Below are positions 1 through 10,871 of a stretch of 64,000 nucleotides of DNA, piece after piece. The DNA lies in NCBI GenBank assembly GCA_024362935.1, contig JANCRA010000119.1, forward strand, positions 248,001-312,000. Reading direction: 5' to 3'. The notes under the pieces were generated by a model. The model did not search any database. It worked only from the letters and a program-made list of their open reading frames with translations, and was not told the DNA's origin. Source of the stretch: Setophaga petechia (lineage: Eukaryota; Chordata; Aves; Passeriformes; Parulidae). A program made the translations under genes and the position numbers. Every line of letters begins with the position of its first letter. Position 1 is the stretch's first letter.

Positions 1-922
1 TTAGATATAGGTGAAAAGAGGCACCTACTACAGTGCACTGCAAGCTAATTGCTGCACAACACGCAGATTGTGTAAGCAGGTTGCAAACTGATAGAAAACA
101 GTACCTCTCCCTTCTCCTGCCTTTTCTATTCACATTTCTATTTGAATGCAAGGCGTTTTAGACAACTTTCTTTTGCTTCTTGCAAAACACTCTGCACACC
201 TGCCTGCAATCTCTAGAACTCGATGGGAGATGTGTTCTGAACTGGCTCAGTTTCTCCTTGCGAGACATGGGGAAAAAGCAATTTGCTTAGATGCAGGTGA
301 AAAGAGGCACCTACTACAGTGCACTGAAAAACTAATTGCTGCACAACTCTGGGATTGTGTAAGCAGCTTACAAACAGATAGAAAAGAGCACCTTTCCACT
401 CTCCTGCCTTTTCCATTCGCATTACTATTCGAATGGCAGCAGTTTTGGACAACTTTCTTTTGCTTCTTGCAAAACACTCTGCACACCTCCGTGCAACTTG
501 TAGAAAAAATGAGAGTTGTTTTCTGAACTGGTACAGTTTCTCCTGAAGAGATATAATGCAAACGCTATTGGCTTAGATGTAGTAACAATAGGCAATTATT
601 ACAGTGCACTGCAAAGTCAATCGTAGTATAACACTGGGATTGTGTGTCCAGCTTGCAAACTGGTAGAAAACAGTACCTATCCGCTCTCCTGCATTTTCCC
701 TTTCCAGGAACATTCGAATTGATGGCTTTTTTGGACAAGTTACTTTTTCTTGTTGCAAAACACTCTGCAGAGCTGCCTGCAAGCTCTAGAGCACGATGGG
801 AGGTTTTTTGTGAACAGACACAGTTTCTCCTGGCGAGACATAATGAAAAAGCTTTTTGCTAAGGTGTAGCCGGCAGGAGACGCTAAAGATCAGGAGACGG
901 AGCACTGTGCCTTTAAGCGCCG

Positions 923-929
923 CTTCCGG
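923..929 (-). promoter_or_regulatory. ETS-family-like core motif CCGGAAG in the CpG-rich insert
   Basis: Read on the minus strand, the sequence is CACCCGGAAGCGG, which contains the CCGGAAG core favoured by ETS/GABP factors in CpG-island promoters. This supports the idea that the insert derives from promoter-type DNA. A seven-base match is weak alone, and nothing shows that it is active here. Confidence 0.25.
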
Positions 930-960
930 GTGTCTCTCGGCCGTAGCTGTTCTCCGGAGC

Positions 961-976
961 ACGCCGCGATCGGCGT
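961..976. repeat. Inverted repeat, 6-bp stem, in the CpG-rich insert
   Basis: ACGCCG (961-966) and CGGCGT (971-976) are exact reverse complements separated by CGAT. The all-GC-rich stem contrasts with the AT-rich satellite around it. Function unknown; possibly chance in CpG-rich DNA. Confidence 0.5.
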
Positions 977-1151
977 AACGACACCAGATTCTTCGCACCA
1001 AGAAGCGTCTTCTCCTTCTCCAGGAAACAGAGACTGCGGCAGCTTCTGAACGGCGAACTACGAAGCGGCACAAAACTGGGATTGGGTAAGCAGCTTTCAA
1101 AGTGATAGAAAACAGTACTTTCCCACTCTCTTGCCTTTCCCTTCACATTAA

Positions 1152-3262
1152 TACTTGAAAGGAAGGCGTCTTAGACAACTTTCTTTTTCTTGCGGTAAAA
1201 CACTCTGCAGCCCTCTGTGCAACTTCTAGAGCACGATAGGAGATCTTTAGTGAGCAGGAATGTTTTGTACTTGCGAGACATAGTGAAAAAGCTATTTGCT
1301 TTGATATAGGTAACAAGAAACACTTACTACAGTGCAGTGACAAGCTGATTGCTACACAGCAGTGGGATTGTGTAAGCAGCTTGCAAAGTGCTAGAAAACA
1401 GTAATTTCCCACTCTCTTGCCTTTCCCTTTACAGTAATACATGAAAGGAAGGCGTCTTAGACAACTTTCTTTTTCTTGCTGCAAAACATTCTGCAGCCCT
1501 CTGTGCAACCTGTACAGCTCGATGGAAGTTGTTTAATAAGCAGGAGGGTTTTCTCCTTGCGAGACATAGTGAAAAAGCTATTTGCTTTGATATAGGTGAC
1601 AAGAAACACTTACTGCAGTGCACTGACAAGCTAATTGCTACGCAGCACTGGGATGGTCTAAGCAGCTTGCAAAGTGATAGAAAACAGTACCTTTCCACTC
1701 TCTTGCCTTTCCATTCACATTAATACTTGAAAGGAAGGCGTCTTAGACCACTATCTTTTTCTTGTTGCAAAACGCTCTGCAGCCCTCTGTGCAACTTCTA
1801 GAACACGATAGGAGATACTTAGTGAGCAGGAAGGTTTTCTCCTTGCGAGACATAGTGAAAAAGCTATTTGCTTTGATATAGGTGACAAGAAACACTTACT
1901 ACAGTGCAGGGACAAGCAAATTGTTGCACAGCACTGGGATTGTGTAAGCAGCTTCCAAAGTGATAGAAAACAGTACTTTCCCACTCTCTTGCCTTTCCAT
2001 TCACAGTAATACTTGAAAGGAAGGCGTCTTAGACAACTTTCTTTTTCTTGCGGCAAAACATTCTGCAGCCCACTGTGCAACCTGTACAGCACAATGGAAG
2101 TTGTCTAATGAGCAGGAACGTTTTCTCCTTGTGAGACATAGTGAAAACGCTATTTGTTTTGATATAGGTGACAAGAAACACTTACTGCAGAGCAGTGTGA
2201 AGCGAATTGGTACACAGCACTGGGATTGTGTAAGCAGCTTGCAAAGTGATAGAAAACAGTAATTTCCCACTCTCTTGCCTTTCCCTTCACATTAATACTT
2301 GAAAGGAAAGCGTCTTAGACAACTTTCTTTTTCTTGCTGCAAAACATTCTGCAGCCCTCTGTGCAACCTGTACAGCACGATGGAAGTTGTTTAATGAGCA
2401 GGAATGTTTTCCCCTTGCGAGACATAGTGATAAAGCTATTTGCTTTGATATAGGTTACAAGAAACACTTACTACAGTGCAGTGACAAGCGAATTGCTACA
2501 CAGCACTGGGATTGTGTTAGCAGCTTGCAAAGTAATAGTAAACAGTACTTTCCCACTCTCTTGCCTTTCCCTTCACATTAATACTTGAAAGGAAGGCGTC
2601 TTAGACCACTTTTTTTTCTTGCTGCAAAACATTCTGCAGCCCTCTGTGCAACCTGTACAGCACGATGGAAGTTGTTTAATGAGCAGGAAGGTTTTCTCCT
2701 TGCGAGACATAGTGAAAAAGCTATTTCCTTAGATGTAGCTAACAAGAAACACCTACTGCAGTGCACTGAAAAGCTAATTGCTACACAGCACTGGGATTGT
2801 GTAAGCAGCTTACAAAGTGATAGAAAACAGTACCTTTCCACTCCCTTGCCTTTCCATTCACATTAATACTTCAAAGGAAGGGGTCATAGACAACTTTGTT
2901 TTTCTTGTTGCAAAACACTCTGCAGCCCTCTGTGCAACTTCTAGAACACGATAGGAGATGTTTAGTGAGCAGGAAGGTTTTCTACTTGCGAGACATAGTG
3001 AAAAAGCTATTTGCTTTGATATAGGTGACATGAAACACTTACAGCAGTGTAGTGACAAGCTACATGCTACACAGCACTGGGATTGTCTAAGAAGCTTGCA
3101 AAAGGATAGAAAACAGTACCTTTCCACTCTCTTGCCTTTCCATTCACATTAATACCTGAAAGGAAGGCGTCTTAGACAACTTTCTTTTTCTTGCTGCAAA
3201 ACATTCTGCAGCCATCTGTGCAACCTGTACAGCACGATGGAAGTTGTTTAATGAGCAGGAAG
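1152..3262. repeat. Divergent (non-HOR) monomer block, left
   Basis: Monomers start at 1152, 1438, 1724, 2010, 2296, 2582, 2867 and 3153 (first part only). They share markers absent from the HOR monomers: TTTGATATAGG instead of TTAGATGTAGG, ACAGTGCAGTGACAAG, CATTCTGCAG, and often GTGATAG before AAACAG. The part from about 2296 to 3262 reappears almost unchanged at 8299-9265 (offset 6,003 bp, 21 monomers) and again at 60331-61297. A few single-base differences are visible, for example GGAGATG at 2954-2960 versus GCAGATG at 8957-8963. The block therefore takes part in long-range duplication even though its monomers differ from each other. Confidence 0.88.
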
Positions 3263-3438
3263 GTTTTCTCCTTGCGAGACATAGTGAAAAAGCTTTTTGC
3301 TTAGATGTAGGTGACAAGAAACACTTACTGCAGTGCACTGAACAGCTAACTGCTACACAGCACTAGGACTGTGTTAGCAGCTTGCAAAGTGCTAGAAAAC
3401 AGTACTTTCCCACTCTCTTGCCTTTCCCTTCACATTAA
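3153..3438. repeat. Hybrid monomer at the divergent/HOR boundary
   Basis: The first ~110 bases match the divergent monomer at 9156 (shared CATTCTGCAGCCATCTG and CCTGTACAGCACGATGG). After about 3262 the sequence switches to the HOR type, with GCTTTTTGCTTAGATGTAGG followed by CTGAACAGCTAACTG and CACTAGGACTG, as in h3 and h13. The monomer stays in register at 286 bp. This is the expected product of a homologous exchange between misaligned monomers, and it marks the left limit of HOR material. Confidence 0.82.
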
Positions 3439-3724
3439 TACTTGAAAGGAAGGCGTCTTAGACAACTTTATTTTACATTTTGCAAAACACACTGCAGCCC
3501 TCTGTGCAACTTCTAGAACACGATAGGAGATGTTTAGTGAGCAGGAAGGTTTTCTCCTTGCGAGACATAGTGAAAAAGCTATTTGCTTAGATGTAGGTGA
3601 CAAGAAACACTTACTGCATTGCACTGAAAAGCTAACTGCTACACAGCACTGCGATTGTGTTAGCAGCTTGCAAAGTGCTAGAAAACAGTACTTTCCCACT
3701 CTCTTGCCTTTCCCTTCACATTAA

Positions 3725-4010
3725 TACTTGAAAGGAAGGCATCTTAGACAACTTTCTTTTTCTTGCTGCAAAACACACTGCAGCCCTCTGTGGAACTTCT
3801 ACAACACGATGGAAGTTGTTTAATGAGCAGGAAGGTTTTCTCCTTGCGAGACAGAGTGAAAAAGCTATTTGCTCAGATGTAGGTGACAAGAAACACGTAC
3901 TGCAGTGCAGTGACAAGTTAATTGGTACACAGCACTGGGATTGTGTTAGCAGCTCTCAAAGTGATAGAAAACAGTACTTTCCCACTCTCTTGCCTTTCCC
4001 TTCACATTAA
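3725..4010. repeat. h15/h16 hybrid monomer: precise one-monomer deletion
   Basis: The left part carries h15 markers (GAAGGCATCTTAG, CTGTGGAACTTC, TTTAATGAGC). The right part, from GAGACAGAGTG (3848-3858) on, carries h16 markers (CTCAGATG, ACACGTACTGCAG, TTAATTGGTACAC, GCTCTCAAAG). Elsewhere h15 and h16 are separate neighbours, for example 55471 and 55757. The offset to the right-hand copy changes from 51,746 to 52,032, exactly 286 bases, across this monomer. The exchange point lies between about 3823 and 3853, where h15 and h16 are identical. Confidence 0.88.
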
Positions 4011-6582
4011 TACTTGAAAGGAAGGCGTCTTAGAGAACATTATTTTCTTGCTGCAAAACACGCTGCAGCCCTCTGTGCAACTTCTAGAACACGATAGGAA
4101 ATGTTTAGTGAGCAGGAAGGTTTTCTCCTTGCGAGACATAGTGAAAAAGCTTTTTGCTTCGATATAGGTGACAAGAAACATTTACTGCAGTGTACTGAAC
4201 AGCTAACTGCTACACAGCACTAGGACTGTGTTAGCAGCCTGCAAAGTGCTAGAAAACAGTACTTTCCCACTCTCTTGCCTTTCCCTTCACATTAATACTT
4301 GAAAGGAAGGCATCTTAGACAACTTTCTTTTTCTTGTGTCAAAAATCTCTGCAGCCCTCTCTGCAACATCTACAACAGGATGGAAGTTGTTTAGTGAGCA
4401 GGAAGGTTTTCTCCTTGCGAGACATAGTGAAAAAGCTATTTCCTTAGATGTAGGTGACAAGAAACACTTACTGCCGTACACTGAAAAGCTAACTGCTACA
4501 CAGCACTAGGATTGTGTTAGCAGCTTGCAAAGTGCTAGAAAACAGTACTTTCCCACTCTCTTGCCTTTCCCTTCACATTAATACTGGAAAGGAAGTTGTC
4601 TCAGACAACTTTCTTTTACATTTTGCAAAACACACTGCAGCCGTCTGTGCAACTTCTACAACACGATGGAAGTTGTTTTGTGAGCAGCAACGTTTTCCCC
4701 TTGCGAGACAAAGTGAAAAAGCTATTTGCTCAGATGTAGGTATCAAGAAACACTTACTGCCGTGCACTGACAAGCTAATTGCTACACAGAACTGCGATTG
4801 TGTTAGCAGCTTGCAAAGTGCTAGAAAACAGTACTTTCCCACTCTCTTGCCTTTCCCTTCACATTAATACTTGAAAAGAAGGCGTCTCAGACAACTTTCT
4901 TTTTCTTGTTACAGAACACACTGCAGCCCTCTCTGCAACATCTACAACACGATGGAACTTGTTTAGTGAGCAGGAAGGTTTTCTCCTTGCGAGACATAGT
5001 GAAAAAGCTTTTTGCTTAGATGTAGGTGACAAGAAACACTTACTGCAGTGCACTGAAAAGCTAATTGCTACACAGAACTGGGATTGTGTTAGCAGCTTGC
5101 AAAGTGCTAGAAAACAGTACTTTCCCACTCTCTTGCCTTTCCCTTCACATTAATACTTGAAAGGAAGGCGTCTTAGACAACTTTCTTTTTCTTGCTGCAA
5201 AACACACTGCAGCCCTCTGTGCAACTTCTAGAACACGATAGGAAATGTTTAGTGAGCAGGAAGGTTTTCTCCTTGGGAGACATAGTGAAAAAGCTTTTTG
5301 CTTAGATATAGGTGACAAGAAACACTTACTGCAGTGCACTGAACAGCTAATTGCTACACAGAACTGCGATTGTGTTAGCAGCTTGCAAAGTGCTAGAAAA
5401 CAGAACTTTCCCACTCTCTTGCCTTTCCCTTCACATTAACACTTGAAAGCAAGGCGTCTTAGACAACTTTTTTTTTCTTGCTGCAAAACACACTGCAGCC
5501 CTCTGTGCAACTTGTAGAACACGATACAAGTTGTTTAGTGAGCAGCAACGTTTTCCCCTTGTAGAGAAAGTGAAAAAGCTCTTTGCTTAGATGTAGGTAT
5601 CAAGAAACACTTACTGCCGTGCACTGACAACCTAATTGCTACACAGCACTGCGATTGTGTTAGCAGCTTGCAAAGTGCTAGAAAACAGTACTTTCCCACT
5701 CTGTTGCCTTTCCCTTCACATTAATACTTGAAAGGAAAGCGTCTTAGAGAAGTTTATTTTACTTTTTGCAAAACACACTGCAGTCCTCTGTGCAACTTCT
5801 AGAGCACGATAGGAGATGTTTAGTGAGCAGGAAGGTTTTCTCCTTGGGAGACATAGTGAAAAAGCTATTTGCTTAGATATAGGTGACAAGAAACACTTAC
5901 TGCAGTGCACTGAATAGCTAATTGCTACACAGAACTGGGATTGTGTTAGCAGCTTGCAAAGTGCTAGAAAACAGTACTTTCCCACTCTCTTGCCTTTCCC
6001 TTCACATTAATACTTGAAAGGAAGGCGTCTTGGACAACTTTCTTTTTCTTGTTACAGAACACACTGCAGCCCTCTGTGCAACTTCTAGAACACGATAGGA
6101 GATGTTTAGTGAGCAGGAAGGTTTTCTCCTTCCGAGACATAGTGAAAAAGCTTTTTGCTTAGATGTAGGTGACAAGAAACACTTACTGCAGTGCACTGAA
6201 CAGCTAACTGCTACACAGCACTAGGATTGTGTTAGCAGCTTGCAAAGTGCTAGAAAACAGTACTTTCCCACTCTCTTGCCTTTCCCTTCACATTAATACT
6301 GGAAAGGAAGTCGTCTCAGACAACTTTCTTTTACATTTTGCAAAACACACTGCAGCCGTCTGTGCAACTTCTACAACACGATGGAAGTTGTTTTGTGAGC
6401 AGCAACGTTTTCCCCTTGCGAGACAAAGTGAAAAAGCTATTTGCTCAGATGTAGGTATCAAGAAACACTTACTGCCGTGCACTGACAAGCTAATTGCTAC
6501 ACAGCACTGGGATTGTGTTAGCAGCTTGCAAAGTGCTAGAAAACAGTACTTTCCCACTCTCTTGCCTTTCCCTTCACATTAA

Positions 6583-7726
6583 TACTTGAAAAGAAGGCGT
6601 CTCAGACAACTTTCTTTTTCTTGTTACAGAACACACTGCAGCCCTCTCTGCAACATCTACAACACGATGGAACTTGTTTAGTGAGCAGGAAGGTTTTCTC
6701 CTTGCGAGACATAGTGAAAAAGCTTTTTGCTTAGATGTAGGTGACAAGAAACACTTACTGCCGTGCACTGACAACCTAATTGCTACACAGCACTGCGATT
6801 GTGTTAGCAGCTTGCAAAGTGCTAGAAAACAGTACTTTCCCACTCTGTTGCCTTTCCCTTCACATTAATACTTGAAAGGAAAGCGTCTTAGAGAAGTTTA
6901 TTTTACTTTTTTCAAAACACACTGCAGTCCTCTGTGCAACTTCTAGAGCACGATAGGAGATGTTTAGTGAGCAGGAAGGTTTTCTCCTTGCGAGACAGAG
7001 TGAAAAAGCTATTTGCTCAGATGTAGGTGACAAGAAACACTTACTGCAGTGCACTGAAAAGCTAACTGCTACACAGCACTGCGATTGTGTTAGCAGCCTG
7101 CAAAGTGCTAGAAAAGAGTACTTTCCCACTCTCTTGCCTTTCCCTTCACATTAATACTTGAAAGGAAGGCATCTTAGACAACTTTCTTTTTCTTGTATCA
7201 AAAAACTCTGCAGCCCTCTCTGCAACATCTACAACACGATGGAAGTTGTTTAGTGAGCAGGAAGGTTTTCTCCTTGCGAGACATATTGAAAAAGCTATTT
7301 GCTTAGATGTAGGTATCAAGAAACACTTACTGCAGTGCACTGAACAGCTAACTGCTACACAGCACTAGGACTGTGTTAGCAGCTTGCAAAGTGCTAGAAA
7401 ACAGTACTTTCCCACTCTCTTGCCTTTCCCTTCACATTAATACTTGAAAGGAAGGCGTCGTAGACAACTTTCTTTTTCTTGTTGCAAAAAACTGTGCAGC
7501 CCTCTGTGCAAGGTCTACGACACGATGGAAGATGTTTAGTGAGCAGGAAGGTTTTCTCCTTGCGAGACATAGTGAAAAAGCTATTTGCTTAGATGTAGGT
7601 GACAAGAAACACTTACTGCAGTGCACTGAAAAGCTAATTGCTACACAGCACTGCGATTGTGTTAGCAGCTTGCAAAGTGGTAGAAAACAGTACTTTCCCA
7701 CTCTCTTGCCTTTCCCTTCACATTAA
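6583..7726. repeat. Extra hybrid monomers q1-q4 (first copy)
   Basis: These four monomers follow h25 and are absent from the 25-mer. q1 (6583) begins like h20 and ends like h22 (CTGACAACCTAATTG). q2 (6869) begins like h23 (AAGCGTCTTAGAGAAG) and then carries the GAGACAGAGTG and CTCAGATG of h16. q3 (7155) is related to h11/h18 but reads TGTATCAAAAAACTC. q4 (7441) has its own markers (GCGTCGTAGAC, GCAAGGTCTACGAC, AGTGGTAGAAAAC). The block recurs at 50324-51467 and 58615-59758. q1 and q2 look like products of earlier exchanges between HOR monomers. Confidence 0.8.
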
Positions 7727-8012
7727 TACTTGAAAGGAAGGCGTCTTAGACAACTTTCTTTTACTTTTTGCAAAGCACACTGCAGCCCTCTGTGCAACTT
7801 CTACAACACGATGGAAGTTGTTTGGTGAGCAGCAACGTTTTCCCCTTGCGAGACAAAGTGAAAAAACTATTTGCTCAGATGTAGGTATCAAGAAACACTT
7901 ACTGCCGTGCACTGACAAGCTAATTGCTACACAGCACTGGGATTGTGTTAGCAGCTCTCAAAGTGATAGAAAACAGTACTTTCCCACTCTCTTGCCTTTC
8001 CCTTCACATTAA
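7727..8012. repeat. Junction monomer q5 linking HOR material to a divergent block
   Basis: It is a mosaic. The start resembles h9 (TTTTACTTTTTGCAAAG), the middle resembles h2 (GAGCAGCAACG, GACAAAGTG, CTCAGATGTAGGTATC), and the end resembles h16 (GCTCTCAAAGTGATAG). It precedes the divergent block at 8013 here and the equivalent block at 60045 on the right, where the same monomer lies at 59759-60044. Confidence 0.8.
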
Positions 8013-10871
8013 TACTTGAAAGGAAGGCGTCTTAGACCACTTTCTTTTTCTTGCTGCAAAACATTCTGCAGCCCTCTGTGCAACCTCTACAGCACGATGG
8101 AAGTTGTTTAGTGAACAGGAACGTTTTCTCCTTGCAAGACATAGTGATAAAGCTATTTGCTTTGATATAGGTAACAAGAAACACTTACTACAGTGCAGTG
8201 ACAAGCTAATTGCTACACAGCAGTGGGATTGTGTAAGCAGCTTGCAAAGTGATAGAAAACAGTAATTTCCCACTCTCTTGCCTTTCCCTTCACATTAATA
8301 CTTGAAAGGAAAGCGTCTTTGACAACTTTCTTTTTCTTGCTGCAAAACATTCTGCAGCCCTCTGTGCAACCTGTACAGCACGATGGAAGTTGTTTAATGA
8401 GCAGGAATGTTTTCCCCTTGCGAGACATAGTGATAAAGCTATTTCCTTTGATATAGGTAACAAGAAACACTTACTACAGTGCAGTGACAAGCGAATTGCT
8501 ACACAGCACTGGGATTCTGTTAGCAGCTTGCAAAGTGATAGTAAACAGTACTTTCCCACTCTCTTGCCATTCCATTCATATTAAAACTTGAAAGGAAGGC
8601 GTCTTAGACCACTTTTTTTTCTTGCTGCAAAACATTCTGCAGCCCTCTGTGCAACCTGTACAGCACGATGGAAGTTGTTTAATGAGCAGGAAAGTTTTCT
8701 CCTTGCGAGACATAGTGAAAAAGCTATTTCCTTAGATGTAGCTAACAAGAAACACCTACTGCAGTGCACTGAAAAGCTAATTGCTACACAGCACTGGGAT
8801 TGTGTAAGCAGCTTACAAAGTGATAGAAAACAGTACCTTTCCACTCCCTTGCCTTTCCATTCACATTAATACTTCAAAGGAAGGGGTCATAGACAACTTT
8901 GTTTTTCTTGTTGCAAAACACTCTGCAGCCCTCTGTGCAACTTCTAGAACACGATAGCAGATGTTTAGTGAGCAGGAAGGTTTTCTACTTGCGAGACATA
9001 GTGAAAAAGCTATTTGCTTTGATATAGGTGACATGAAACACTTACAGCAGTGTAGTGACAAGCTACATGCTACACAGCACTGGGATTGTCTAAGAAGCTT
9101 GCAAAAGGATAGAAAACAGTACCTTTCCACTCTCTTGCCTTTCCATTCACATTAATACCTGAAAGGAAGGCGTCTTAGACAACTTTCTTTTTCTTGCTGC
9201 AAAACATTCTGCAGCCATCTGTGCAACCTGTACAGCACGATGGAAGTTGTTTAATGAGCAGGAACGTTTTCTCCTTGCGAGACAGAGTGAAAAAGCTATT
9301 TGCTTAGATATAGGTGACAAGAAACACTTACTGAAGTGCACTGAACAGCTAATTGCTACACAGCACTGCGATTGTGTCACCAGGTTGCAAACTGCTAGAA
9401 AACAGTACTTTCCCACTCTCTTGCCTTTCCCTTTACAATAATACTTGAAAGGAAGGCGTCTTAGACAACTTTCTTTTTCTTGTTACAAAACACTCTACAG
9501 CCCTCTTTACAACTTCTAGAACACGATCGGAGATGTTTAGTGAGCAGGAAGGTTTTCTCCTTGCGAGACATAGTGAAAAAGCTATTTGCTTAGATGTAGG
9601 TAAGAAGAAACACTTACTGCAGTGCACTGAAAACCTAATTGCTACACAGCACTGGGATTCTGTTAGCAGTTTGCAAAGTGCTAGAAAACAGTACTTTCCC
9701 ACTCTCTTGCCTTTCCATTCGCATTAATACTTGAAAGGAAGGCGTCTTAGACTAATTTCTTTTGCTTGTTACAAAACACTCTGCAGCCCTCTGTGCAACT
9801 TCTAGAACACGATAGGAGATGTTTAGTGAGGAGGAAGGTTTTCTCCTTGCAAGACATAGTGAAAAAGCTATTTGCTTAGATGTAGGTGACAAGAAACACT
9901 TACTGCAGTGCACTGAAAAGCTAATTGCTACACAGAACTGCGATTGTGTTAGCAGCTTGCAAAGTGCTAGAAAACAGTACTTTCCCACTCTCTTGCCTTT
10001 CCCTACACATTAATACTTGAAAGGAAGGCGTCTTAGACAACTTTCTTTTTCTTGTTGCCAGAAAATCTTCAGCCCTCTGTGCAACTTCTGGAACAGACAG
10101 GAGATGTTTAGTGAGCAGGAAGGTTTTCTCCTTGCGAGACATAGTGAAAAAGCTATTTGCTTAGATGTAGGTGACCAGAAACACTTACTGCAGTGCACTG
10201 AAAAGCTAACTGCTAAACAGCAGTGGGATTGTGTAAGCAGCTTGCAAAGTGCTAGAAAACAGTGCTTTCCCACTCTCTTGCCTTTCCATTCACATTAATA
10301 CTTCAAAGGAAGGCGTCTTAGACAACTTTCTTTTTCTTGTTGCTAAACAATCTGCAGCCCTCTGTGCAACTTCAAGAACACGACAGGAGATGTTTAGTGA
10401 GCAGGAAGGTTTTCTCCTTGGGAGACATAGTGAAAAAGCTATTTGCTTAGATATAGGTGACAAGAAACACTTACTGCAGTGCACTGAACAGCTAATTGCT
10501 ACACAACACTGGGATTGTGTTAGCAGCTTGCAAAGTGCTAGAAAACAGTACTTTCCCACTCTCTTGCCTTTCCCTTCACATTAATACTTGAAAGGAAGGC
10601 GTCTTAGACAACTTTCTTTTTCTTGCTGCAAAACACACTGCAGCCCTCTGTGCAACTTCTACAACACGATGGAAGTTGTTTAGTGAGCAGGAAAGTTTTT
10701 CTCCTTGGGAGACATAGTGAAAAAGCTATTTGCTTAGATATAGGTGACAAGAAACACTTACTGCAGTGCACTGAACAGCTAATTGCTACACAGAACTGGG
10801 ATTGTGTTAGCAGCTTGCAAAGTGCTAGAAACCAGTAGTTTCCCACTCTCTTGCCTTTCCCTTCACATTAA
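8013..10871. repeat. Divergent monomer block embedded in the HOR field
   Basis: Ten monomers start at 8013, 8299, 8585, 8870, 9156, 9442, 9728, 10014, 10299 and 10585. They carry divergent markers such as CATTCTGCAG, TTTGATATAGG, GTTGCCAGAAAATC (10014) and TTGCTAAACAATC (10299). 8299-9265 copies 2296-3262. 9156-9727 resembles 12587-13157, and 10014-10871 resembles 13158-14015. The monomer at 9728 has no counterpart in that second block. The last monomer is 287 bp because of one extra T in AAAGTTTTTCTCC (near 10693). The same block recurs at 60045-62903. Confidence 0.88.

Larger units (their letters stand above)
870..1064. other. CpG-dense non-satellite insert, origin unknown
   Basis: About 195 bp here do not match any satellite monomer. 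They replace roughly 40 bp of monomer sequence, a net gain of about 155 bp over the usual 286. The left break is near GTGTAGC (865-871). The right break is near GCGGCACAAAACTGGG, where satellite resumes. I count about 22 CpG dinucleotides, against three or four per normal monomer. It contains a direct repeat CAGGAGACG (874-882 and 891-899), a 6-bp-stem hairpin (961-976) and an ETS-like core (923-929). I see no target-site duplication, poly-A tail or terminal inverted repeat. It could be a fragment of a CpG-island promoter or first exon, or part of an LTR or SVA-like element captured during repair. I do not recognise it. Short open frames run through it on the minus strand but continue into satellite and look accidental. 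Confidence 0.85.
1..1151. repeat. Most divergent satellite monomers (left edge subfamily)
   Basis: This stretch holds a partial monomer at 1-138 and then monomers starting at 139, 426 and 711. They keep the monomer architecture but differ from the rest at many positions. Examples are AAAAGAGGCACC in place of the usual ACAAGAAACACT, GCTGCACAACAC in place of GCTACACAGCAC, and CTGCCTGCAA where other monomers have CTCTGTGCAA. The third monomer is 441 bp because of the insert at about 870-1064. Higher divergence toward one side is what is expected approaching an array edge or an older layer, but the true edge is not in the window. Confidence 0.9.
3263..7726. repeat. Partial HOR unit, lineage B (h13 tail, h14 to h25, q1-q4)
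   Basis: After the hybrid monomer at 3153 come h14 (3439), an h15/h16 hybrid (3725), h17 (4011), h18 (4296), h19 (4582), h20 (4868), h21 (5154), h22 (5440), h23 (5725), h24 (6011) and h25 (6297), then q1-q4 (6583, 6869, 7155, 7441). From 4011 on it parallels 47752-51467 and 56043-59758 monomer for monomer. It carries lineage-B markers: ACATTATTTTC in h17 (near 4038), CAGAACTGCG in h19, and CTTGGACAAC in h24 (near 6030). The frame-breaking TGTAGAGAAAG in h22 (near 5560) is also in the other copies. Confidence 0.88.

Noticed and set aside
870..1064. Ordinary transposon insertion with target-site duplication
   Set aside because: No matching flanking duplication, terminal inverted repeat or poly-A was seen, and satellite sequence is lost at the site. 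I kept it as an insert of unknown origin.
786..1100. 104-codon minus-strand frame through the CpG-rich insert, rich in arginine
   Set aside because: Arginine richness is expected from CpG-rich DNA. The frame begins and ends in satellite sequence and I recognise no domain.
4150..4170. Possible CENP-B box at TTCGATATAGGTGAC (h17 and copies)
   Set aside because: Only the TTCG and one central A fit; the required CGGG half is absent. It occurs in a single monomer class.
4514..4867. 117-codon + frame starting ATGCTAGCTGC-like in the previous monomer, repeated at 6229, 19095, 20810 and others
   Set aside because: The annotated frame runs through the border of two monomers only where h18/h24 precedes h19/h25 and ends at the usual monomer stop. 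It is a product of repeat phase, with no domain, signal or codon pattern of a real protein.
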